From Datisca glomerata (taxonomy: Eukaryota; Streptophyta; Magnoliopsida; Cucurbitales; Datiscaceae): a stretch of DNA of 64,000 nt. Shown here piece after piece: positions 11,871 to 23,569 of this stretch. The translations under genes and the position numbers were made by a program. Position 1 is the first letter of the stretch, and the number at the start of each line of letters is the position of its first letter. The stretch is taken from contig QANY01011400.1 in the NCBI GenBank assembly GCA_003255025.1, positions 496,001-560,000 on the forward strand, read 5' to 3'. The notes beneath the pieces were generated by a model. That model made no database searches. It was not told the DNA's origin and worked only from the letters and a program-made list of their open reading frames with translations.

Positions 11871-12432
11871 ATCATTCAGGTGGTAACCTAACCTAGTTGA
11901 CTGGAGATCCCAAGATCTAGGTTCAATAGGCAAACTGGCAGGGATGATTCAAATTGAAACAATGAGAAACCTATGGTTTCTTCCTGTTCCTATGGTATGA
12001 AGATAGTGTGTTGTCTGTCGACGTAAAAGGGTATACGTAAGTATTTAACGACATTGATGTTCTGCTTGCCAGAGGAGTAGTGACAGAATAATCTTAATCG
12101 TTGTCACCTATATGAGAGTAGAAGTGGGGTCGCTTCTATGAGAGGTCTGAATGGCTTAACCTCTCTAAAGCTCTTATGAAAACGGGATATGTTCAAGACC
12201 AAAATGAACAAAATCATATGAACTCAGATGTATTAACATGAGATATGTGTGAAATTTGTTGTCTCAATTTATCTCAGAGGAAGTTCAGTTCAAGAACGAA
12301 GTTCACTGTTCTTCATAATAAATCCGATGAATTCTGACTACGGAAGGTTCAAGTCCAAAAGACACCTCTCTTGATGCATATCTCATATGCTCTCTCTCAT
12401 GTTGTTGTCTAGTTAGGACACATTTCATTCAT

Positions 12433-12441
12433 GTGGGAGAT
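12433..12441 (+). other. Polypurine tract of the copia element
   Basis: GTGGGAGAT immediately precedes the TGTTGG start of the right LTR, the usual arrangement for plus-strand priming in plant copia elements. Confidence 0.8.
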
Positions 12442-13323
12442 TGTTGGAGAGAAAAGAAGAAGAATCAAAGAAAGATTGAAAAATGAATGAAAGTGTATGA
12501 TGTGAAATATAGTGGAAATTTGTCCCACATTGGAAACTCAAGGATAAAATGTTGGGTTTATAAACTCGACATTCTGTCTTGGGGTTAGCCCCAAGGGGCA
12601 CCCCACATTTTGTGGGGAAGAGAGAATCTAGATGGCACATGGTTCTCCCTTCACACGTGCGCCACCGCCACCGTCCAGCCGGCTCGGTTCTGTTCGTTTC
12701 AGTTTCGGTACGGTACGGTCAAAAGATTTATTTTTAAATAAATTTTCTTTGATTTACTTGGAGAGGAAGTAAATATCTCCACACAGAATTTGTAATTATC
12801 TGCAAAAGATAATTAAAATATCTTCATTATCCCATAAAATCTCTCCATTATCCCACAATATCATAATAAATCTGATTCTAGTTTATCTTCAAGTTTGGCT
12901 TGCTCTCCAAGCTAAAAACGTTATATATAGAATAGGGCATCATTAGATTCATTTTTAAGGTGAAATAGACGAACACAATAACACTTGAAAAAGTATCATG
13001 CATATTGAGAGAAATACAAAGGAGTTCTGTGAGGGTCAGAGTAATCGGTTGCTGTACTCTAGCTTAGATAGTTGTATCCTGCGGAGACGATTCGTCGTAG
13101 TCTCCAAACACCCTGTGGAGGACGATTATTATCTTTAGGACATTACTTACGAACAATCCTCGATTTACATCGTTTTTCCGTTCTTATTTTTGTTGTAATC
13201 ATTTTTTCTGTTTTATTTGTTTATTAGATCAAATAATTTTGCTGTAATCGTTTCTGTTGCAATTATGTTGTAATCATTTCATATTTCTTTGTAATCGTTG
13301 GTTAATGAAAGGATCTTGTTCCA
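12442..13323 (+). repeat. Right LTR of the copia element
   Basis: The 882-base LTR starts TGTTGG after the polypurine tract and ends TTCCA, giving canonical TG...CA termini. The TATATATAGAA stretch near 12922 could be its TATA region. Its 3' two thirds match 7969-8477. Confidence 0.85.
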
Positions 13324-14368
13324 TCGCTTGTCATGCATGGTGAATATCATTGATTGTAGATGGTGATTAATGTACCTCAATAAATTCACCACTAATACGC
13401 TTGTTCGGCTTCAAAGCTACTTTCTTGGGCAATACATTCATAACTTCGACTTTGTGTTTCTGGATACACAAAATAGATAATGTTTGTTTATTTTTCTTTA
13501 TTTTTTCTTAGGCTATGATTTAACCAAAATTTTCTTTGATTTTTCATTTATTTAAACATATGCATATGTGAGTAAAGTTGTGTGTCGCACAAAAATTATC
13601 CCTCGAACATTATCATAATTTTCTGAGTAACACAAATTGTTAAATAATCTTCAAAAAATTTATACAAAGAGGTAGATATTCATACTATTTTTCGTTCAAG
13701 AATTCTGTCGAACGCTTGGCATGCAAAACAAATCAATATGGAATATAGACACACGTTTCTGTTCAAGCCTGCTCAAGGGTACTCCACTAGTCAAGAATTC
13801 AATGAACTTCAACGCGTACACCCCGCAATCACCTCTGTTCACATTTTAAAATGTCGTACCATTAAAACTTGGGTTCAAAGGGGAAATATTATAATATCTC
13901 GTTATTCATGAAAATCGCAACTCACTTTGGTCCTTGTTGTGGTACATTATCCGGTCTGATAATCTCAATTCGTTTTGTACCCGTCTAAAATGTCTGATCT
14001 CGTTTCATAGTAGTATGTATTGGATTGCAGAAGTCGTCGCTTCGAAAAACTTCTGTATAAACTCTACTGATTTGAGTGGCTTTAGGGAGTCAAATATGTG
14101 TAGTGTAGTACGTCGCATATGTAATGTGGGTGATCTAAGACAATCTGAACTGAGAATTCCTCGTATGATTGCACGAAGACTAGCATAGTGTTGTGATGGA
14201 GAAATATTATGAAGAACACAAGTGGATGTATATATAAGTTGCTGAATAATTACAGTGATTTGAAATCTGATTACAAATTTTGACTTTCTATTGAGAAAGG
14301 AGCTCAAACTCATAAAAAAAAAGAACAAGAAGAGAAAAGGAAAAAAAAGGGTATTCCGAAGTAAAAGA
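13324..14368. other. Intergenic, with one unrecognised coding-like stretch
   Basis: Between the copia LTR and the J-protein-like gene, 13934-14188 is open for 84 codons on the plus strand, and an overlapping minus frame (14005-14418) is open for 137. The phase and family are unclear and I cannot choose a strand. It may also be 3'-flanking or untranslated sequence of the next gene. The rest shows nothing recognisable. Confidence 0.3.
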
Positions 14369-16050
14369 TCAAGAACAACCTTGTAGAATACTAGAAGCTT
14401 CAGCTCTCTGTTCATCACTCAACTCTAAGGAAAAGTTTACCAGAAATTTAATCCGAAGATCCCCTCTTCTTCCTTGTTTAGGATTTGGCATTCCTTGTCC
14501 CTTTATAACCTTTTCAAATCCAGGATATATGATATTCTCAAATGACAAACCCATCTTTTCACCTCCTAATAATGGAACTGTAATTGAACAGCCAGTAAGT
14601 GCCTTTACAAGAGGGATCTCAACTCCAATCTCCAAATCAAAACCTTCCCTTCTATATAAAGGATGTCTTTTTTCTTCTATCAAGAAAACTACGTCTGCCG
14701 GAAGATATCCTGGTTTCTCATCTCCCTTACCTTCAAATGTTATTTTTGTTCCTTTGGTCCATCCTGGCTTCACTTCTATTCTTAATCTCTCCTCTTCTTG
14801 TACAATTATCCTGCACATCACGTTCATTAACCCATGCATAAGATTACCTAATACAAATGTATATTCTTCTTATTACTACATCAATCTATACATATAACTT
14901 AGGAGTCATGTGGTATGAGATTGTTGAGATTGAGAATGATTTTTTAAATAAGATTGTTGCAATATGATTGCAGAAAGTAAGATGTCCTGAGAGATAAGAT
15001 TAGGGGGTCTCAAATACGTCTTAGAGCAGTAGAAGTGAAGATGCCCGGAATCAATTACACTTCCATTTTTCTTCAAAAAACAAATGTTTCTTCTTCATTT
15101 TCCGGGAATCTTTCTAAACATATCTCATACCAAACATTCCCTTAATGTATAATAATCAGTTCAAAGAGAAACAATATACAAACCCGTTTTCAATAGCGTT
15201 TCTTGTAATCTTAATCTTTTTGACACATCCATCAAACAACTCTTCCAAGGTGCATTCAAGCTTCTTCTCAACCGGTGGAGGTTTCTTTAGAGCGGCCGTG
15301 GATTGAGAGTATACAATAGGGGTTGTTGTATTCCTCTTGCTCATATTCCTTGATAGAGTTTTGAGTATATCAGCTTCCAATGTGAAATTTGATCTGCTCG
15401 TAGTTGTTGCGAGTGGTGTTGGAATTTCTGTCTCCGATATGCTCCGTCGACTTGTACTTGTTGATAAGGGGGTGGGAGTTGCGCTTCTACGGCTCGTATT
15501 TCTCGATAAGGACGCTGGGCTCGGTGTTCGTGTTTGACATCTCCTATTACTACTCATGCTTCTTGGCATATATGAATGGCTGAATAACAAGAGCTCATCC
15601 AGGCTTTGATGTTGAGTATTCCCTAAAGGTGTCATCGGTTCGCTGATTGTAAGCTCTTCCTCCTCTTTCCCATGAAAGGACTGTAAAACATAGTAAAAAC
15701 TATGAATCTCCTTATTTGATTAATGATCAATAGCTACAATACATTGTGAAACATGGTGAAGCTTCAGAAAGTTAATTTGATTGTGGTGTTTTTTTATGCA
15801 TGAATTTTCATTAAAAATTGCATGGATTTCATGGATGATTATTGAAGGTAAAAAAAAAAGGAAATTTACCTTGTCAGATTCATTAATGGCTGTGCTTTTG
15901 TCTCCAGCATCAGATTTATTTGAAGGGCTCTTATCAGTAGGGCTCCATTTTACAAATACCCTGCAGAGGTCTTTGATGGAAGTACTTTTCGGCATCCCAA
16001 AGATGCTGTAGAAATCCGGTGTCACCGACAAGGAACGTGGAGGATCCGCC

Positions 16051-16052
<2 letters not shown>
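14369..16052 (-). CDS. J-protein-like DnaJ C-terminal domain protein, three exons
   Basis: Exons on the minus strand are 16052-15870 (183 bases), 15680-15184 (497) and 14810-14369 (442). Introns are GT-AG (donors GTAAAT and GTTTGT; acceptors TTACAG and GTGCAG) and phases agree, giving 373 residues. Residues 1-61 begin like a J domain (TPDFYSIFGMPKSTSIKDLC), but the HPD tripeptide that activates Hsp70 is replaced by SPTD in VKWSPTDKSPSNK, and the last helix is absent. Residues about 70-190 are Ser/Thr/Arg-rich with repeated SRNTSRRS-like phrases, probably disordered. Residues about 203-373 form the DnaJ C-terminal substrate-binding domain (ECTLEELFDGCVKKI, VKPGWTKGTKITFEGKGDEK, SDEQRAEASSIL). 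It resembles the plant HSP40/DnaJ peptide-binding proteins without a working J domain. A likely role is binding client proteins without stimulating Hsp70; this is inferred. Confidence 0.87.

Positions 16053-16116
<64 letters not shown>
16053..16116 (-). repeat. (GA)32 microsatellite abutting the start codon of the J-protein-like gene
   Basis: Thirty-two GA units on the plus strand read as an uninterrupted CT run immediately 5' of the ATG at 16052 on the minus strand. It therefore lies in the 5' untranslated leader or proximal promoter. Plants have GAGA-binding BPC proteins that recognise such tracts, so a regulatory role is possible but not shown. Confidence 0.92.
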
Positions 16117-16119
<3 letters not shown>

Positions 16120-16120
<1 letters not shown>

Positions 16121-16807
16121 AGAAAAGGGAAAAGGAGCTGAAGGTGTCAATACAGGAATGGAATGTGTGAAGGGCCGAAGGTGAAGGAGCGTTAATTTAG
16201 GAGTTTGTAAAAAAGACACCTGTTGGGAAAATTGTATAGATTTTCTTTTTGTAAAGAGGGGTTTCTGATTCTTGATTTGATTGTGTGTTTAGTTGGTAAA
16301 AGAGAATGAATTTCCTTATGTCTTGTTTTAAAAGGATTTTATTTCCCTACCTCTGATATGAGTGTTTTCTATTTATCTTTTTTCTTTTTTGCCAGGAGGA
16401 CCGATTAGTAGATTTTCTAAAAGAATTGAAGTAAACATAATTCTTTTTTCCAAAACGAGGTGCAATTAGCCTAACAATGTTGGGATCATAAATTTAAATA
16501 ACAAAATTTGATTTGATGGTACAAAAAATATAACTAATTTATTTTTGCACGTGAATCATAATGTAATATAAATTGTGACCTGATCAAATTAGAAGTGAGT
16601 TAAAATTTTATGAACCGAATCAAATTGAATTAATTTAATCCATACTTTTATCTTATTAATTCAGTTCAATTGGATAAATTACATAACTGAATTTTTGGCT
16701 CCTTTTTTTATTTAAAACACTAACCGATTTGAACCAATTATAACCGTGTATATATATATATATATATATATTATTAAGAGAAATGTAAGAAACCTAAAAT
16801 CCCATAG
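16120..16807. other. Upstream region of the J-protein-like gene, AT-rich
   Basis: This holds the presumed promoter of the minus-strand gene and AT-rich sequence further out. A TA dinucleotide run is at about 16749-16770. AACCGATTTGAACC near 16720 suggests an old hAT-type end. No coding exon is visible. Confidence 0.4.
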
Positions 16808-17556
16808 CGCCTCTCTCCTCTCCACAACCTGAACGCAAGTGTCATCCCAACTTCCCCAACCCCAAAACCAACGAACCCAAATCTCCCCAGCAAGTCGTCT
16901 CCCTCACCTCTCTTGTCTCAGATCTGCATCTCCCCAGCAAGTCAGTGCCCTCGTCTCCCTCACCTCTCTTGTCTCAGATCTACTCTCTGTCTCCCTCGCC
17001 TCTCTCGTCTCAGATCTCCCTCGCCTCTCTTCTTCTCTCAGATTTGCCTCTCTTCGCCTATCAGATATGCCTCTCTTCGTCTCTCAGATCTGCCTATCGC
17101 GTCTCTCCCTCCCCTCAGATCTGCCTCTCGTCTCTCCCTCATCTCAGATCAGCCTCTATTGTCTCTCCCTCGGCCTCGTCTCTCCCTCATCTCAGATCTG
17201 CCTTTCGTCTCACTTTCGACCTCCTCAGATCTACCTCCCTCGTCTCTCCCTCGTCTACCTTTGTTCTCTGTCTCCATCGTCTCACTTTTCTGTATTTTTG
17301 GTGAATTGTCTGCAATTTTTTGCTGTTTTTAATAAAATTTATAATTCCAACCGAACCAATTACACAATTAACCGAATAGAACCCACTACTTCCAGTTCGG
17401 TTCTTACAGTTTCAATGGTTCGATTCGATATATTAGATAATTGGACTGGTTCTTACAGTTTCAGTGGTTCAATTCAGTATATCAGATAACTGGTGAATTT
17501 AGTATGATTATAAAAATAACTTACTAATTAATCAAATCAAACTGTACACATCCCTA
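16808..17556. mobile_element. Pyrimidine-rich repeat array ending in a hAT-like terminus
   Basis: From 16808 to about 17290 the plus strand repeats CCCTCATCTCAGATCTGCC and close variants many times. It continues into sequence with two copies of CAGTTCGGTTCTTACAGTTT-like phrases (near 17394 and 17444) and ends in GTACACATCCCTA at 17544-17556. The complement TAGGGATGTGTAC is typical of plant hAT termini. The left terminus was not found. Long open frames here are Ser/Leu/Pro-rich and low complexity, so I do not call a gene. Confidence 0.5.
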
Positions 17557-18038
17557 AACTAAAATATCTTTCTTTTGTTATTATTATATCTTTGATTTTG
17601 TTTACATTCCGACCAAAGAATCCGCTCTCTTTATTTGCTATTCGTTGAAACCAAATGAAAACTAACCAAGTGAGGAAACGAAGCAAAGATGAAAAAAAAT
17701 CTCTGCCGCAGTTTTAAATAAAACAAAAATCTTTTTTTTAAATTAGTATCGTGTCTCTGGAGCGTTTTCTGACTAATCCCGGGACAGACTAATCCCGGGA
17801 CACACAAGCCCTTGATTAAGAATTTAAGAATTTCTTACAAGTGCACCACATATAAGTCAAGAATAATTTAGCATTAAACCTTCTATTGGAGAGAAGAAAA
17901 ATGGATAGAAGAAATGTAGTTTTATTTACCAAATTGAAAACAACAAGATTCACACATACATCAATTATTACACAATATCGTCAATCTGTAGAATATTAAA
18001 ATACAAAATCTCAAGAAAAGGCAGCATGATTATGTAAT
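17557..18038. other. Intergenic downstream of the F-box gene
   Basis: AT-rich and without a gene. A 16-base phrase GACTAATCCCGGGACA is directly repeated near 17771 and 17787. The last 150 bases probably contain the 3' untranslated region of the minus-strand F-box gene. Confidence 0.4.
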
Positions 18039-19217
18039 TTACCTCCATTTATCCAATTCTTCTTCCTCATCCTTGACTCCAGTATCTTCCTTATAGAAAG
18101 CTTTTCCTTCATTAATCAGAACTAAACTCTCAACATAAGTATCCAAATAGAAGGAGTCTTCATCCCCACGAATTCCAAGACCTCTAACATGATGGTCTTT
18201 AGGTTTACACAAAACAAGCTCTCCATCTCTAGAGGTCATTAACACATCCCCATTTTCTCTCAAACCAAGAGTCATTCCCAGTCCATGTGATGGATCAACA
18301 CTAACCAGTTTTGACCAAAAATCAGATTCATCATAGTTTTTCAATACCCAAACAGAAGATACAAATCTATTACCAAAAGGATACCAACCACACTGCAAAA
18401 CACAAAGTTCTCCTCCTAGCACTGCTATCTTCAAATTTTCTGGTGATTCATTCATCAATCTTTCTGGTAATGACATGATGCTAAATTGTTCTTCACTTAC
18501 ATGGAACCTCAAAATCGAACATCGAAAACCTCGATGACTACTCTGACTAAATGCAATCCAATGGACAATTCCATTAGTAAAAGCTTGCGTCCATTGTGAT
18601 TTAACTATTTCATATGGAGGAGCTTTGCTACTAATTCCTCTCCAAGAACCAGTGCTTAATTCATACAATTCAACCTTAGGTGGAACTGCATAATCATACA
18701 GAGTCTCACCTTCATGATAGATTAGTCTGATCAACTTATAATCATTGGAACAAGAATCAAACCCGAACCCAAGGGCATGCTTATATGGGGTGCCGTAAGG
18801 GGCGAAAATATCATTAGGCAAAGGGACAGACACAAATCTTTGAATTGAAGGGTTCCATAAGATTATATTCAAACCAGACAAGCATAGCAATCCATTGCAG
18901 AAACCGACAATTTTAAAATTCTCACTCCAATTCGCAAACGGAAATTTCAATTCTTGGCATAAACCTAATTTTTCAGTATCAAAATGCAGGGAGTAGCGTT
19001 CTTCTTTCTTGAAATTACCTGTAGCATAGCACCGTCGGACGAGGAACAGGCGATTCTTGCTGTTATGCTTCGAGTGGTTGAGATGGAAACTGATGAAAGT
19101 TGGACTGGTGATGATGGATTGCCATGATGTTGAGACGCATGAACATAGAATAAGGGTTTTCACAGGTAATTTTAAGAAGATATCAAACATCACTTCCCGT
19201 GGAAGATATTCTACCAT
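18039..19217 (-). CDS. F-box protein with F-box-associated (FBA) domain
   Basis: A single-exon frame of 392 residues. Residues about 3-47 are the F-box (YLPREVMFDIFLKLPVKTLI, then CSCVSTSWQSIITSPTF), which binds SKP1 in SCF ubiquitin ligases. Residues about 100-300 match the plant FBA interaction domain, with GFCNGLLCLSG, ILWNPSIQRF, ALGFGFDSCSNDYKLIRLIY, VELYELSTGSWRGI and NGIVHWIAF. Its length is normal for the large F-box/kelch-type plant family whose members select substrates for ubiquitination; the substrate cannot be told from sequence. The C-terminus is acidic (DEEEELD). The start at 19217 is the first ATG and places the F-box at the very N-terminus, as usual. No disabling change is seen. 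Confidence 0.9.
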   Translation of the reverse strand: MVEYLPREVMFDIFLKLPVKTLILCSCVSTSWQSIITSPTFISFHLNHSKHNSKNRLFLVRRCYATGNFKKEERYSLHFDTEKLGLCQELKFPFANWSENFKIVGFCNGLLCLSGLNIILWNPSIQRFVSVPLPNDIFAPYGTPYKHALGFGFDSCSNDYKLIRLIYHEGETLYDYAVPPKVELYELSTGSWRGISSKAPPYEIVKSQWTQAFTNGIVHWIAFSQSSHRGFRCSILRFHVSEEQFSIMSLPERLMNESPENLKIAVLGGELCVLQCGWYPFGNRFVSSVWVLKNYDESDFWSKLVSVDPSHGLGMTLGLRENGDVLMTSRDGELVLCKPKDHHVRGLGIRGDEDSFYLDTYVESLVLINEGKAFYKEDTGVKDEEEELDKWR

Positions 19218-20770
19218 TGTTGAAGCTTAAAAAAGGACTTCAATGGAGGATTTTTCTTTTCAACAATACAAACTTATCCCGATTTTCAACTTGCACTGCT
19301 TTGGGATTGGAATTTAGACTGAATTGTGAAGAAGAAAGTGTATAGGCTGAGGGTAGCTTAGCTAAGTCTCCGTCTTTCGGCTGTTAAGAAGGGAGAGAAA
19401 GATTCTTGTAATATTTGCTTTACCACTATGCCCTCGAATATTCTAATACTTTTCTTTATAATTTTGTGTGTTTTTTTTACAAAATTATTGATAGTCTCCG
19501 TATACTATAATTCGTATACTATAATTCGGATGCACGACACGTCGAATTAAAATTCATTATCATTAGCTAATTCATCGGTGTGATCTAGTCTATCCATATC
19601 CGATCGAACACTCAAGATATGCTACTTCTGCCATTAGAAAGCCAACAAAGACAATCAAATCTGATATGTTGATGTAAATATGAAAAGTTAATTACTGTGC
19701 CAATTCTTCTTCTTTTATTATTAATTAACATGCAAAAACAACTAAGACGCTTTTACAAAAACAAACCATAAATAGTAAATTAAAATTATTAAAATCAGAA
19801 ATTCATTCTTGTAATATTGTGTTTTTGTTTTCATTTCCCTCAAGTTCTTTTTAAAATTTCAAAAATCTATTAGTCAATGCAATTCTTGTAGTTTACATTA
19901 GTGTCAATTTGATCATTCCATCAACCTCTCACTCGTGGTGATGCATCTGTGTATCCCTTTTTTAATTTAATTTAAATATCATATACATCTTTCTATATAT
20001 TTATTGCAAGATTGGTGCATTAAGCTTACCATTATGAATTTTCTCTCTATCAATACAGGTCCAAGTAGGACCAACTCGATCAAATAAGGGAAGATTTGAT
20101 TAAAAATGCAGAGTTAATAATCAAGCTTTCAATTCAAGTTTTGTAATCTATCATTTTTAACAACTTGTTTATTCGATTTCATGTGTAATTATGATTCATT
20201 TTTAGTGAACTATTAAAAAAATACGTATTTCGCACGTGTTAAATCAATTTAAATATACGTAGGATTTAAAATTAATATTAACATTAAATAAATGCATTAT
20301 TCAAATATTTATAAAAAATCTAAATGAAAAATGAAGTAGTAATAATAATAAATACATGAGTTTATTTATAATGTTGAAATTGTACTATACAACACCCCTC
20401 TTTGAAAAACATTAGAAATGATTTTATTTGTTGTCATATTTTCAATAAATAATTATCATATTAAGGAATAACTTCTCTTATTAAAACATATACTAATGCA
20501 TTTCTTTAATTTTATTTATATGAATTTTCATGTTCATGATAACATAAATATTACAAAATGTTAATTTAAAAAATTTTACGAATAAATTATTATTGACTTA
20601 AAGATATATATTTGTTGCATAAAATATTTTTCACATGTACATACATTCATGTATTTAGTTACATAATACCGTAAAAGTATTCATTTTACTAACTATTAAT
20701 ATAAAAATTACTATGAAAAAAAACTTTCATTTAGGAATTAAATGAAAATATGAAATAGCTAATTTGTACT
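19218..20770. other. AT-rich intergenic region
   Basis: The first few hundred bases must hold the F-box promoter, but I could not fix a TATA box. A small direct repeat (GTATACTATAATTCG) is near 19500-19530. From about 20210 to 20770 the sequence belongs to a diverged AT-rich repeat family also seen at 32312-32750 and 42950-43330. Confidence 0.4.
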
Positions 20771-21306
20771 TGTAAATGATTTTTTCGATATGGGGAACCC
20801 TTTACGAAAGAATAATAAAGATAATAGTTTAGAGAGAGAATGAGAGAATAAATACAGCATGACTTACGTGGAAAACTTTTAAATGGAAGAAAAACCATGG
20901 GAAGAACTATGACATTCTTTATATATTGTGGAGGTATGTGTCTCTTAGCTCTGTGTTGTTCTCTTTTTTGTATGTTGTTACATATGCCTTTATTTATAGG
21001 CTTTTAATCAATTAAACAGAATTTGATACAGTTCATCTAGTTATATCTGAAAATATGATCAACGGAATATTCCATAAGATATAGTTTATCAACAATAACA
21101 ACCAAGTAAATCTTGACCGTCTGATCAATCCAATGGTCTTGATTAGCTTTTCTTTGGATTGCCACATCGTTAATCCATGCACTTTCACCTGATTGGCCTA
21201 TTTTTCATAACCACCGAGTTCATCCTACGGTTCTCGTTCTATCTTCTCTTTGATGGAGTCTTCGGTCTAAATCTTATCATGTGTCATGTGAAATTTTGTT
21301 TGTTCA
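20771..21306 (-). repeat. Left LTR of the 11.5-kb element
   Basis: The 536 bases match 31776-32306 along their whole length, by eye about 85-90 percent identical. Shared phrases include CGATATGGGGAACCCTTTAC, TGTTACATATGCCTTTATTT and CATGTGTCATGTGAAATTTT. It starts TG and ends CA. Confidence 0.88.
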
Positions 21307-22216
21307 TTGGCCCCCATTACACTAGACAAAATTTTATTCGTTGATGTGTAATGATCATCTTTTCTTGTTCAGACGTTACGTCTGTCTGTTTTTGTTCTCA
21401 CGCGCTTTTTAGAAATATGCGATGTAGTTTTCCAAGAAACTTTTTGATTATCTACTGTCAGAGACAACTTCTTCTTTTCTTTCTGCCGTTATATACTGGT
21501 CATCACGGTCTATGTGCAGCAGAAGCGTGGAGGCGTATGGCCTTTTAAAAAAATAATTTTTTAATAAAATAGAATCTTTTAATAAAATAAAACTTGCGCA
21601 ATGCCACGATAACCAAATAAATTTTTTTATTGAAAACTCTTTTTCAATCAGTCAGGATCCATTATATATTTATAAGTTAAATCTACAACATACAAGGTTA
21701 GAAATCATATACCTCTTGTAGTCTATATCAAGTGTCCTTACAAAAATCAATCGATCCTCCGTTCCCAAGAAATCGTTCCAACGATCAGTAGACTCCGAGA
21801 TCCACACCAAGAATTTCCAAATCAATCCTCAACGCACTAGGACGTGTGTGGGCACGTAGAATATTACAAGACACTTTTTCTGTCTCTAGATGTTCTCAAC
21901 ACATGAGATCAAGAGATTTACTGAGAAGAACTTTAGTGAGACAATTCTCTAAAATAACGTGATGATTATTCTTTTAGAGATTTGATTAACGTTTAATCAT
22001 AGAAGAAAATCTCTCTGTCACCAATCAAGTTCTCAATTCAACTTTTGATTGATGAATTGATAATCTGATGAATTGATTCTCTTCTCCTCTTTCAACAACT
22101 TAGGCCATTAGAATAATACTTGAATATATTATATATAATGGCGTATCCGATTTTAAAGGATAAATGAAATAATATTTAATTATAAAATCATCAATTGCAG
22201 TGGGATCCATTACAAT
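21307..22216. other. Interior of the 11.5-kb element, left part
   Basis: Non-coding sequence between the left LTR and the nested copia remnant. It begins TTGGCCCCCATTAC next to the LTR. I see no domain or repeat array here. Confidence 0.5.
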
Positions 22217-22640
22217 TGTGCACAACTGCAGTGCCACATTACAATGCAGTGTGCAGTGAGCCAGCAGAGTGCCTCATGACACCACTGTCGTGCCATGCGG
22301 CACTATAGTGTTGTGCACTCACTATTGTAGTGTGCCACGTGGCATCACAGTAGTCCATTTCAATTTTTGATACCATATCAGTGATTGACACGTGACAATT
22401 ACTGTGAATTAAATATTTATTTTAATTAGATAATTATCTAGATATCAGTTAATTCAAAATTAACATATCTGATTATCACTATCAACTAACTTATATGTTA
22501 TTTCACAAATAACAAATTTTGTTGATTTAAATTATCTATTATTTCACAAATAACAGATTAGTTGATTATCACCATCAACTAATTAATTTAATTATCTAAT
22601 TAGATATTTTCTCACTTATCGATAATTAAAAAAATGATAA
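22217..22640. repeat. LTR-like direct repeat, left copy
   Basis: It matches 25091-25450 and is rich in GCAGTGTGCC/GTGCCACGTGG-type phrases, followed by AGATAATTATCTAGATATCAG. It probably represents part of the 3' LTR of the nested copia element (minus orientation). Confidence 0.6.
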
Positions 22641-22749
22641 GTAATTATATATTTAAATATAATTTCTGATCGATAATTAAAAAAGGGTAATTATTTATAT
22701 ATATAATTTCTGAAAATTATATTTAAATATATAAATAATTCAATGATTT

Positions 22750-23412
22750 ACCTAATTGCTTTCCAGTTTCAACCTTGAAGTCTTTTAACTTTCCAAAAGT
22801 TTCAGACTTTCGATGCATTAGGTAACTATAACCATATCTTGAGTTGTCGTCAATAAAAGTGACAAAATACTCATACCTACATCTAGCTTGTACATCGATC
22901 GGTCTACATATATCATTATGTACTAACTCAAGTTATTCCTTGGCTCTTTGGCCCTTTCATGTGAAAGGTCTCATGGTCAAACAAGAAGGATTCCAACTTT
23001 TAGCTCTCTCAAAGCATCATGCTTTGTTAACCTGTTTAACCTATCTAAATTAATATGTCCCAACCTAAGATGCCATAAATATGTGTTATCATCATGATAA
23101 ACTATCATCATGAGAAACTCTTTATCATTTGTTATTTTTAAGTTTTGCTACATATACAGTCCGTTTATAATTTTAGCATGACAAATATCGAATCCGTTCT
23201 TAGAAATAATAAACTTTATTAATGAAAGAAACTTCGAATAACTGTTCTTGCAAAAATGAAAGAGAAATCAAATTCCTCAAAAAACCAGGAATATAATAAA
23301 CATCATTCAAAACTAAGTAATTATATCCAAAAAGTAAACGGATTGTCCCTAATGCTTTAGTTGACACGAGTGCACCACTCCCAACTCTCAAAACGACATC
23401 GCCATTAGCCAT
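22750..23412 (-). pseudogene. Nested copia protease, GAG-pre-integrase and integrase start
   Basis: The frame 23412-23200 reads VLRVGSGALVSTKALGTIRL and LNDVYYIPGFLRNLISLSFL, the protease-to-integrase linker region of copia polyproteins. Further on, with stops and frame changes, HLRLGHINLDRLNRL (GAG-pre-integrase) and YFVTFIDDNSRYGYSYLMH (integrase core start) can be read, ending near VETGKQLGKSLN at about 22750. No complete domain survives. Confidence 0.72.
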
Positions 23413-23569
23413 GGATCAAGCATCTGCAAAGAAGAACACACATGGTTAGTGGCTCATGAATGAAGTATCTAGGATGACAAATCATATTCCACTAAACAAG
23501 CTTCAAGTACAAGTAAATCATATTTACCTTTCTTTTCAGCTCAGAGAAATACTTGTTACAGTTTCTCTT

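Larger units (their letters stand above)
7969..13323 (+). mobile_element. Decayed Ty1-copia LTR retrotransposon
   Basis: The order gag zinc knuckle, protease, integrase, reverse transcriptase and RNase H, all on the plus strand between two related LTRs, defines the copia lineage. The right LTR is full length (12442-13323). The left LTR (7969-8477) lacks roughly its first 350 bases. Most of gag is deleted, and frameshifts and stop codons interrupt every domain, so the copy cannot be autonomous. No tRNA-type primer binding site follows the left LTR. No target duplication can be tested because the left end is lost. Confidence 0.9.

Noticed and set aside
14529..14897. 122-codon plus-strand frame opposite exon 3 of the J-protein-like gene
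   Set aside because: The minus frame has domain, splice sites and correct phase; the plus frame has none of these.
16839..17489. 216-codon plus-strand open frame rich in Ser, Leu and Pro
   Set aside because: It lies wholly in a CT-rich tandem array, all three plus frames are open with similar composition, and no domain is visible. It is a composition artefact.
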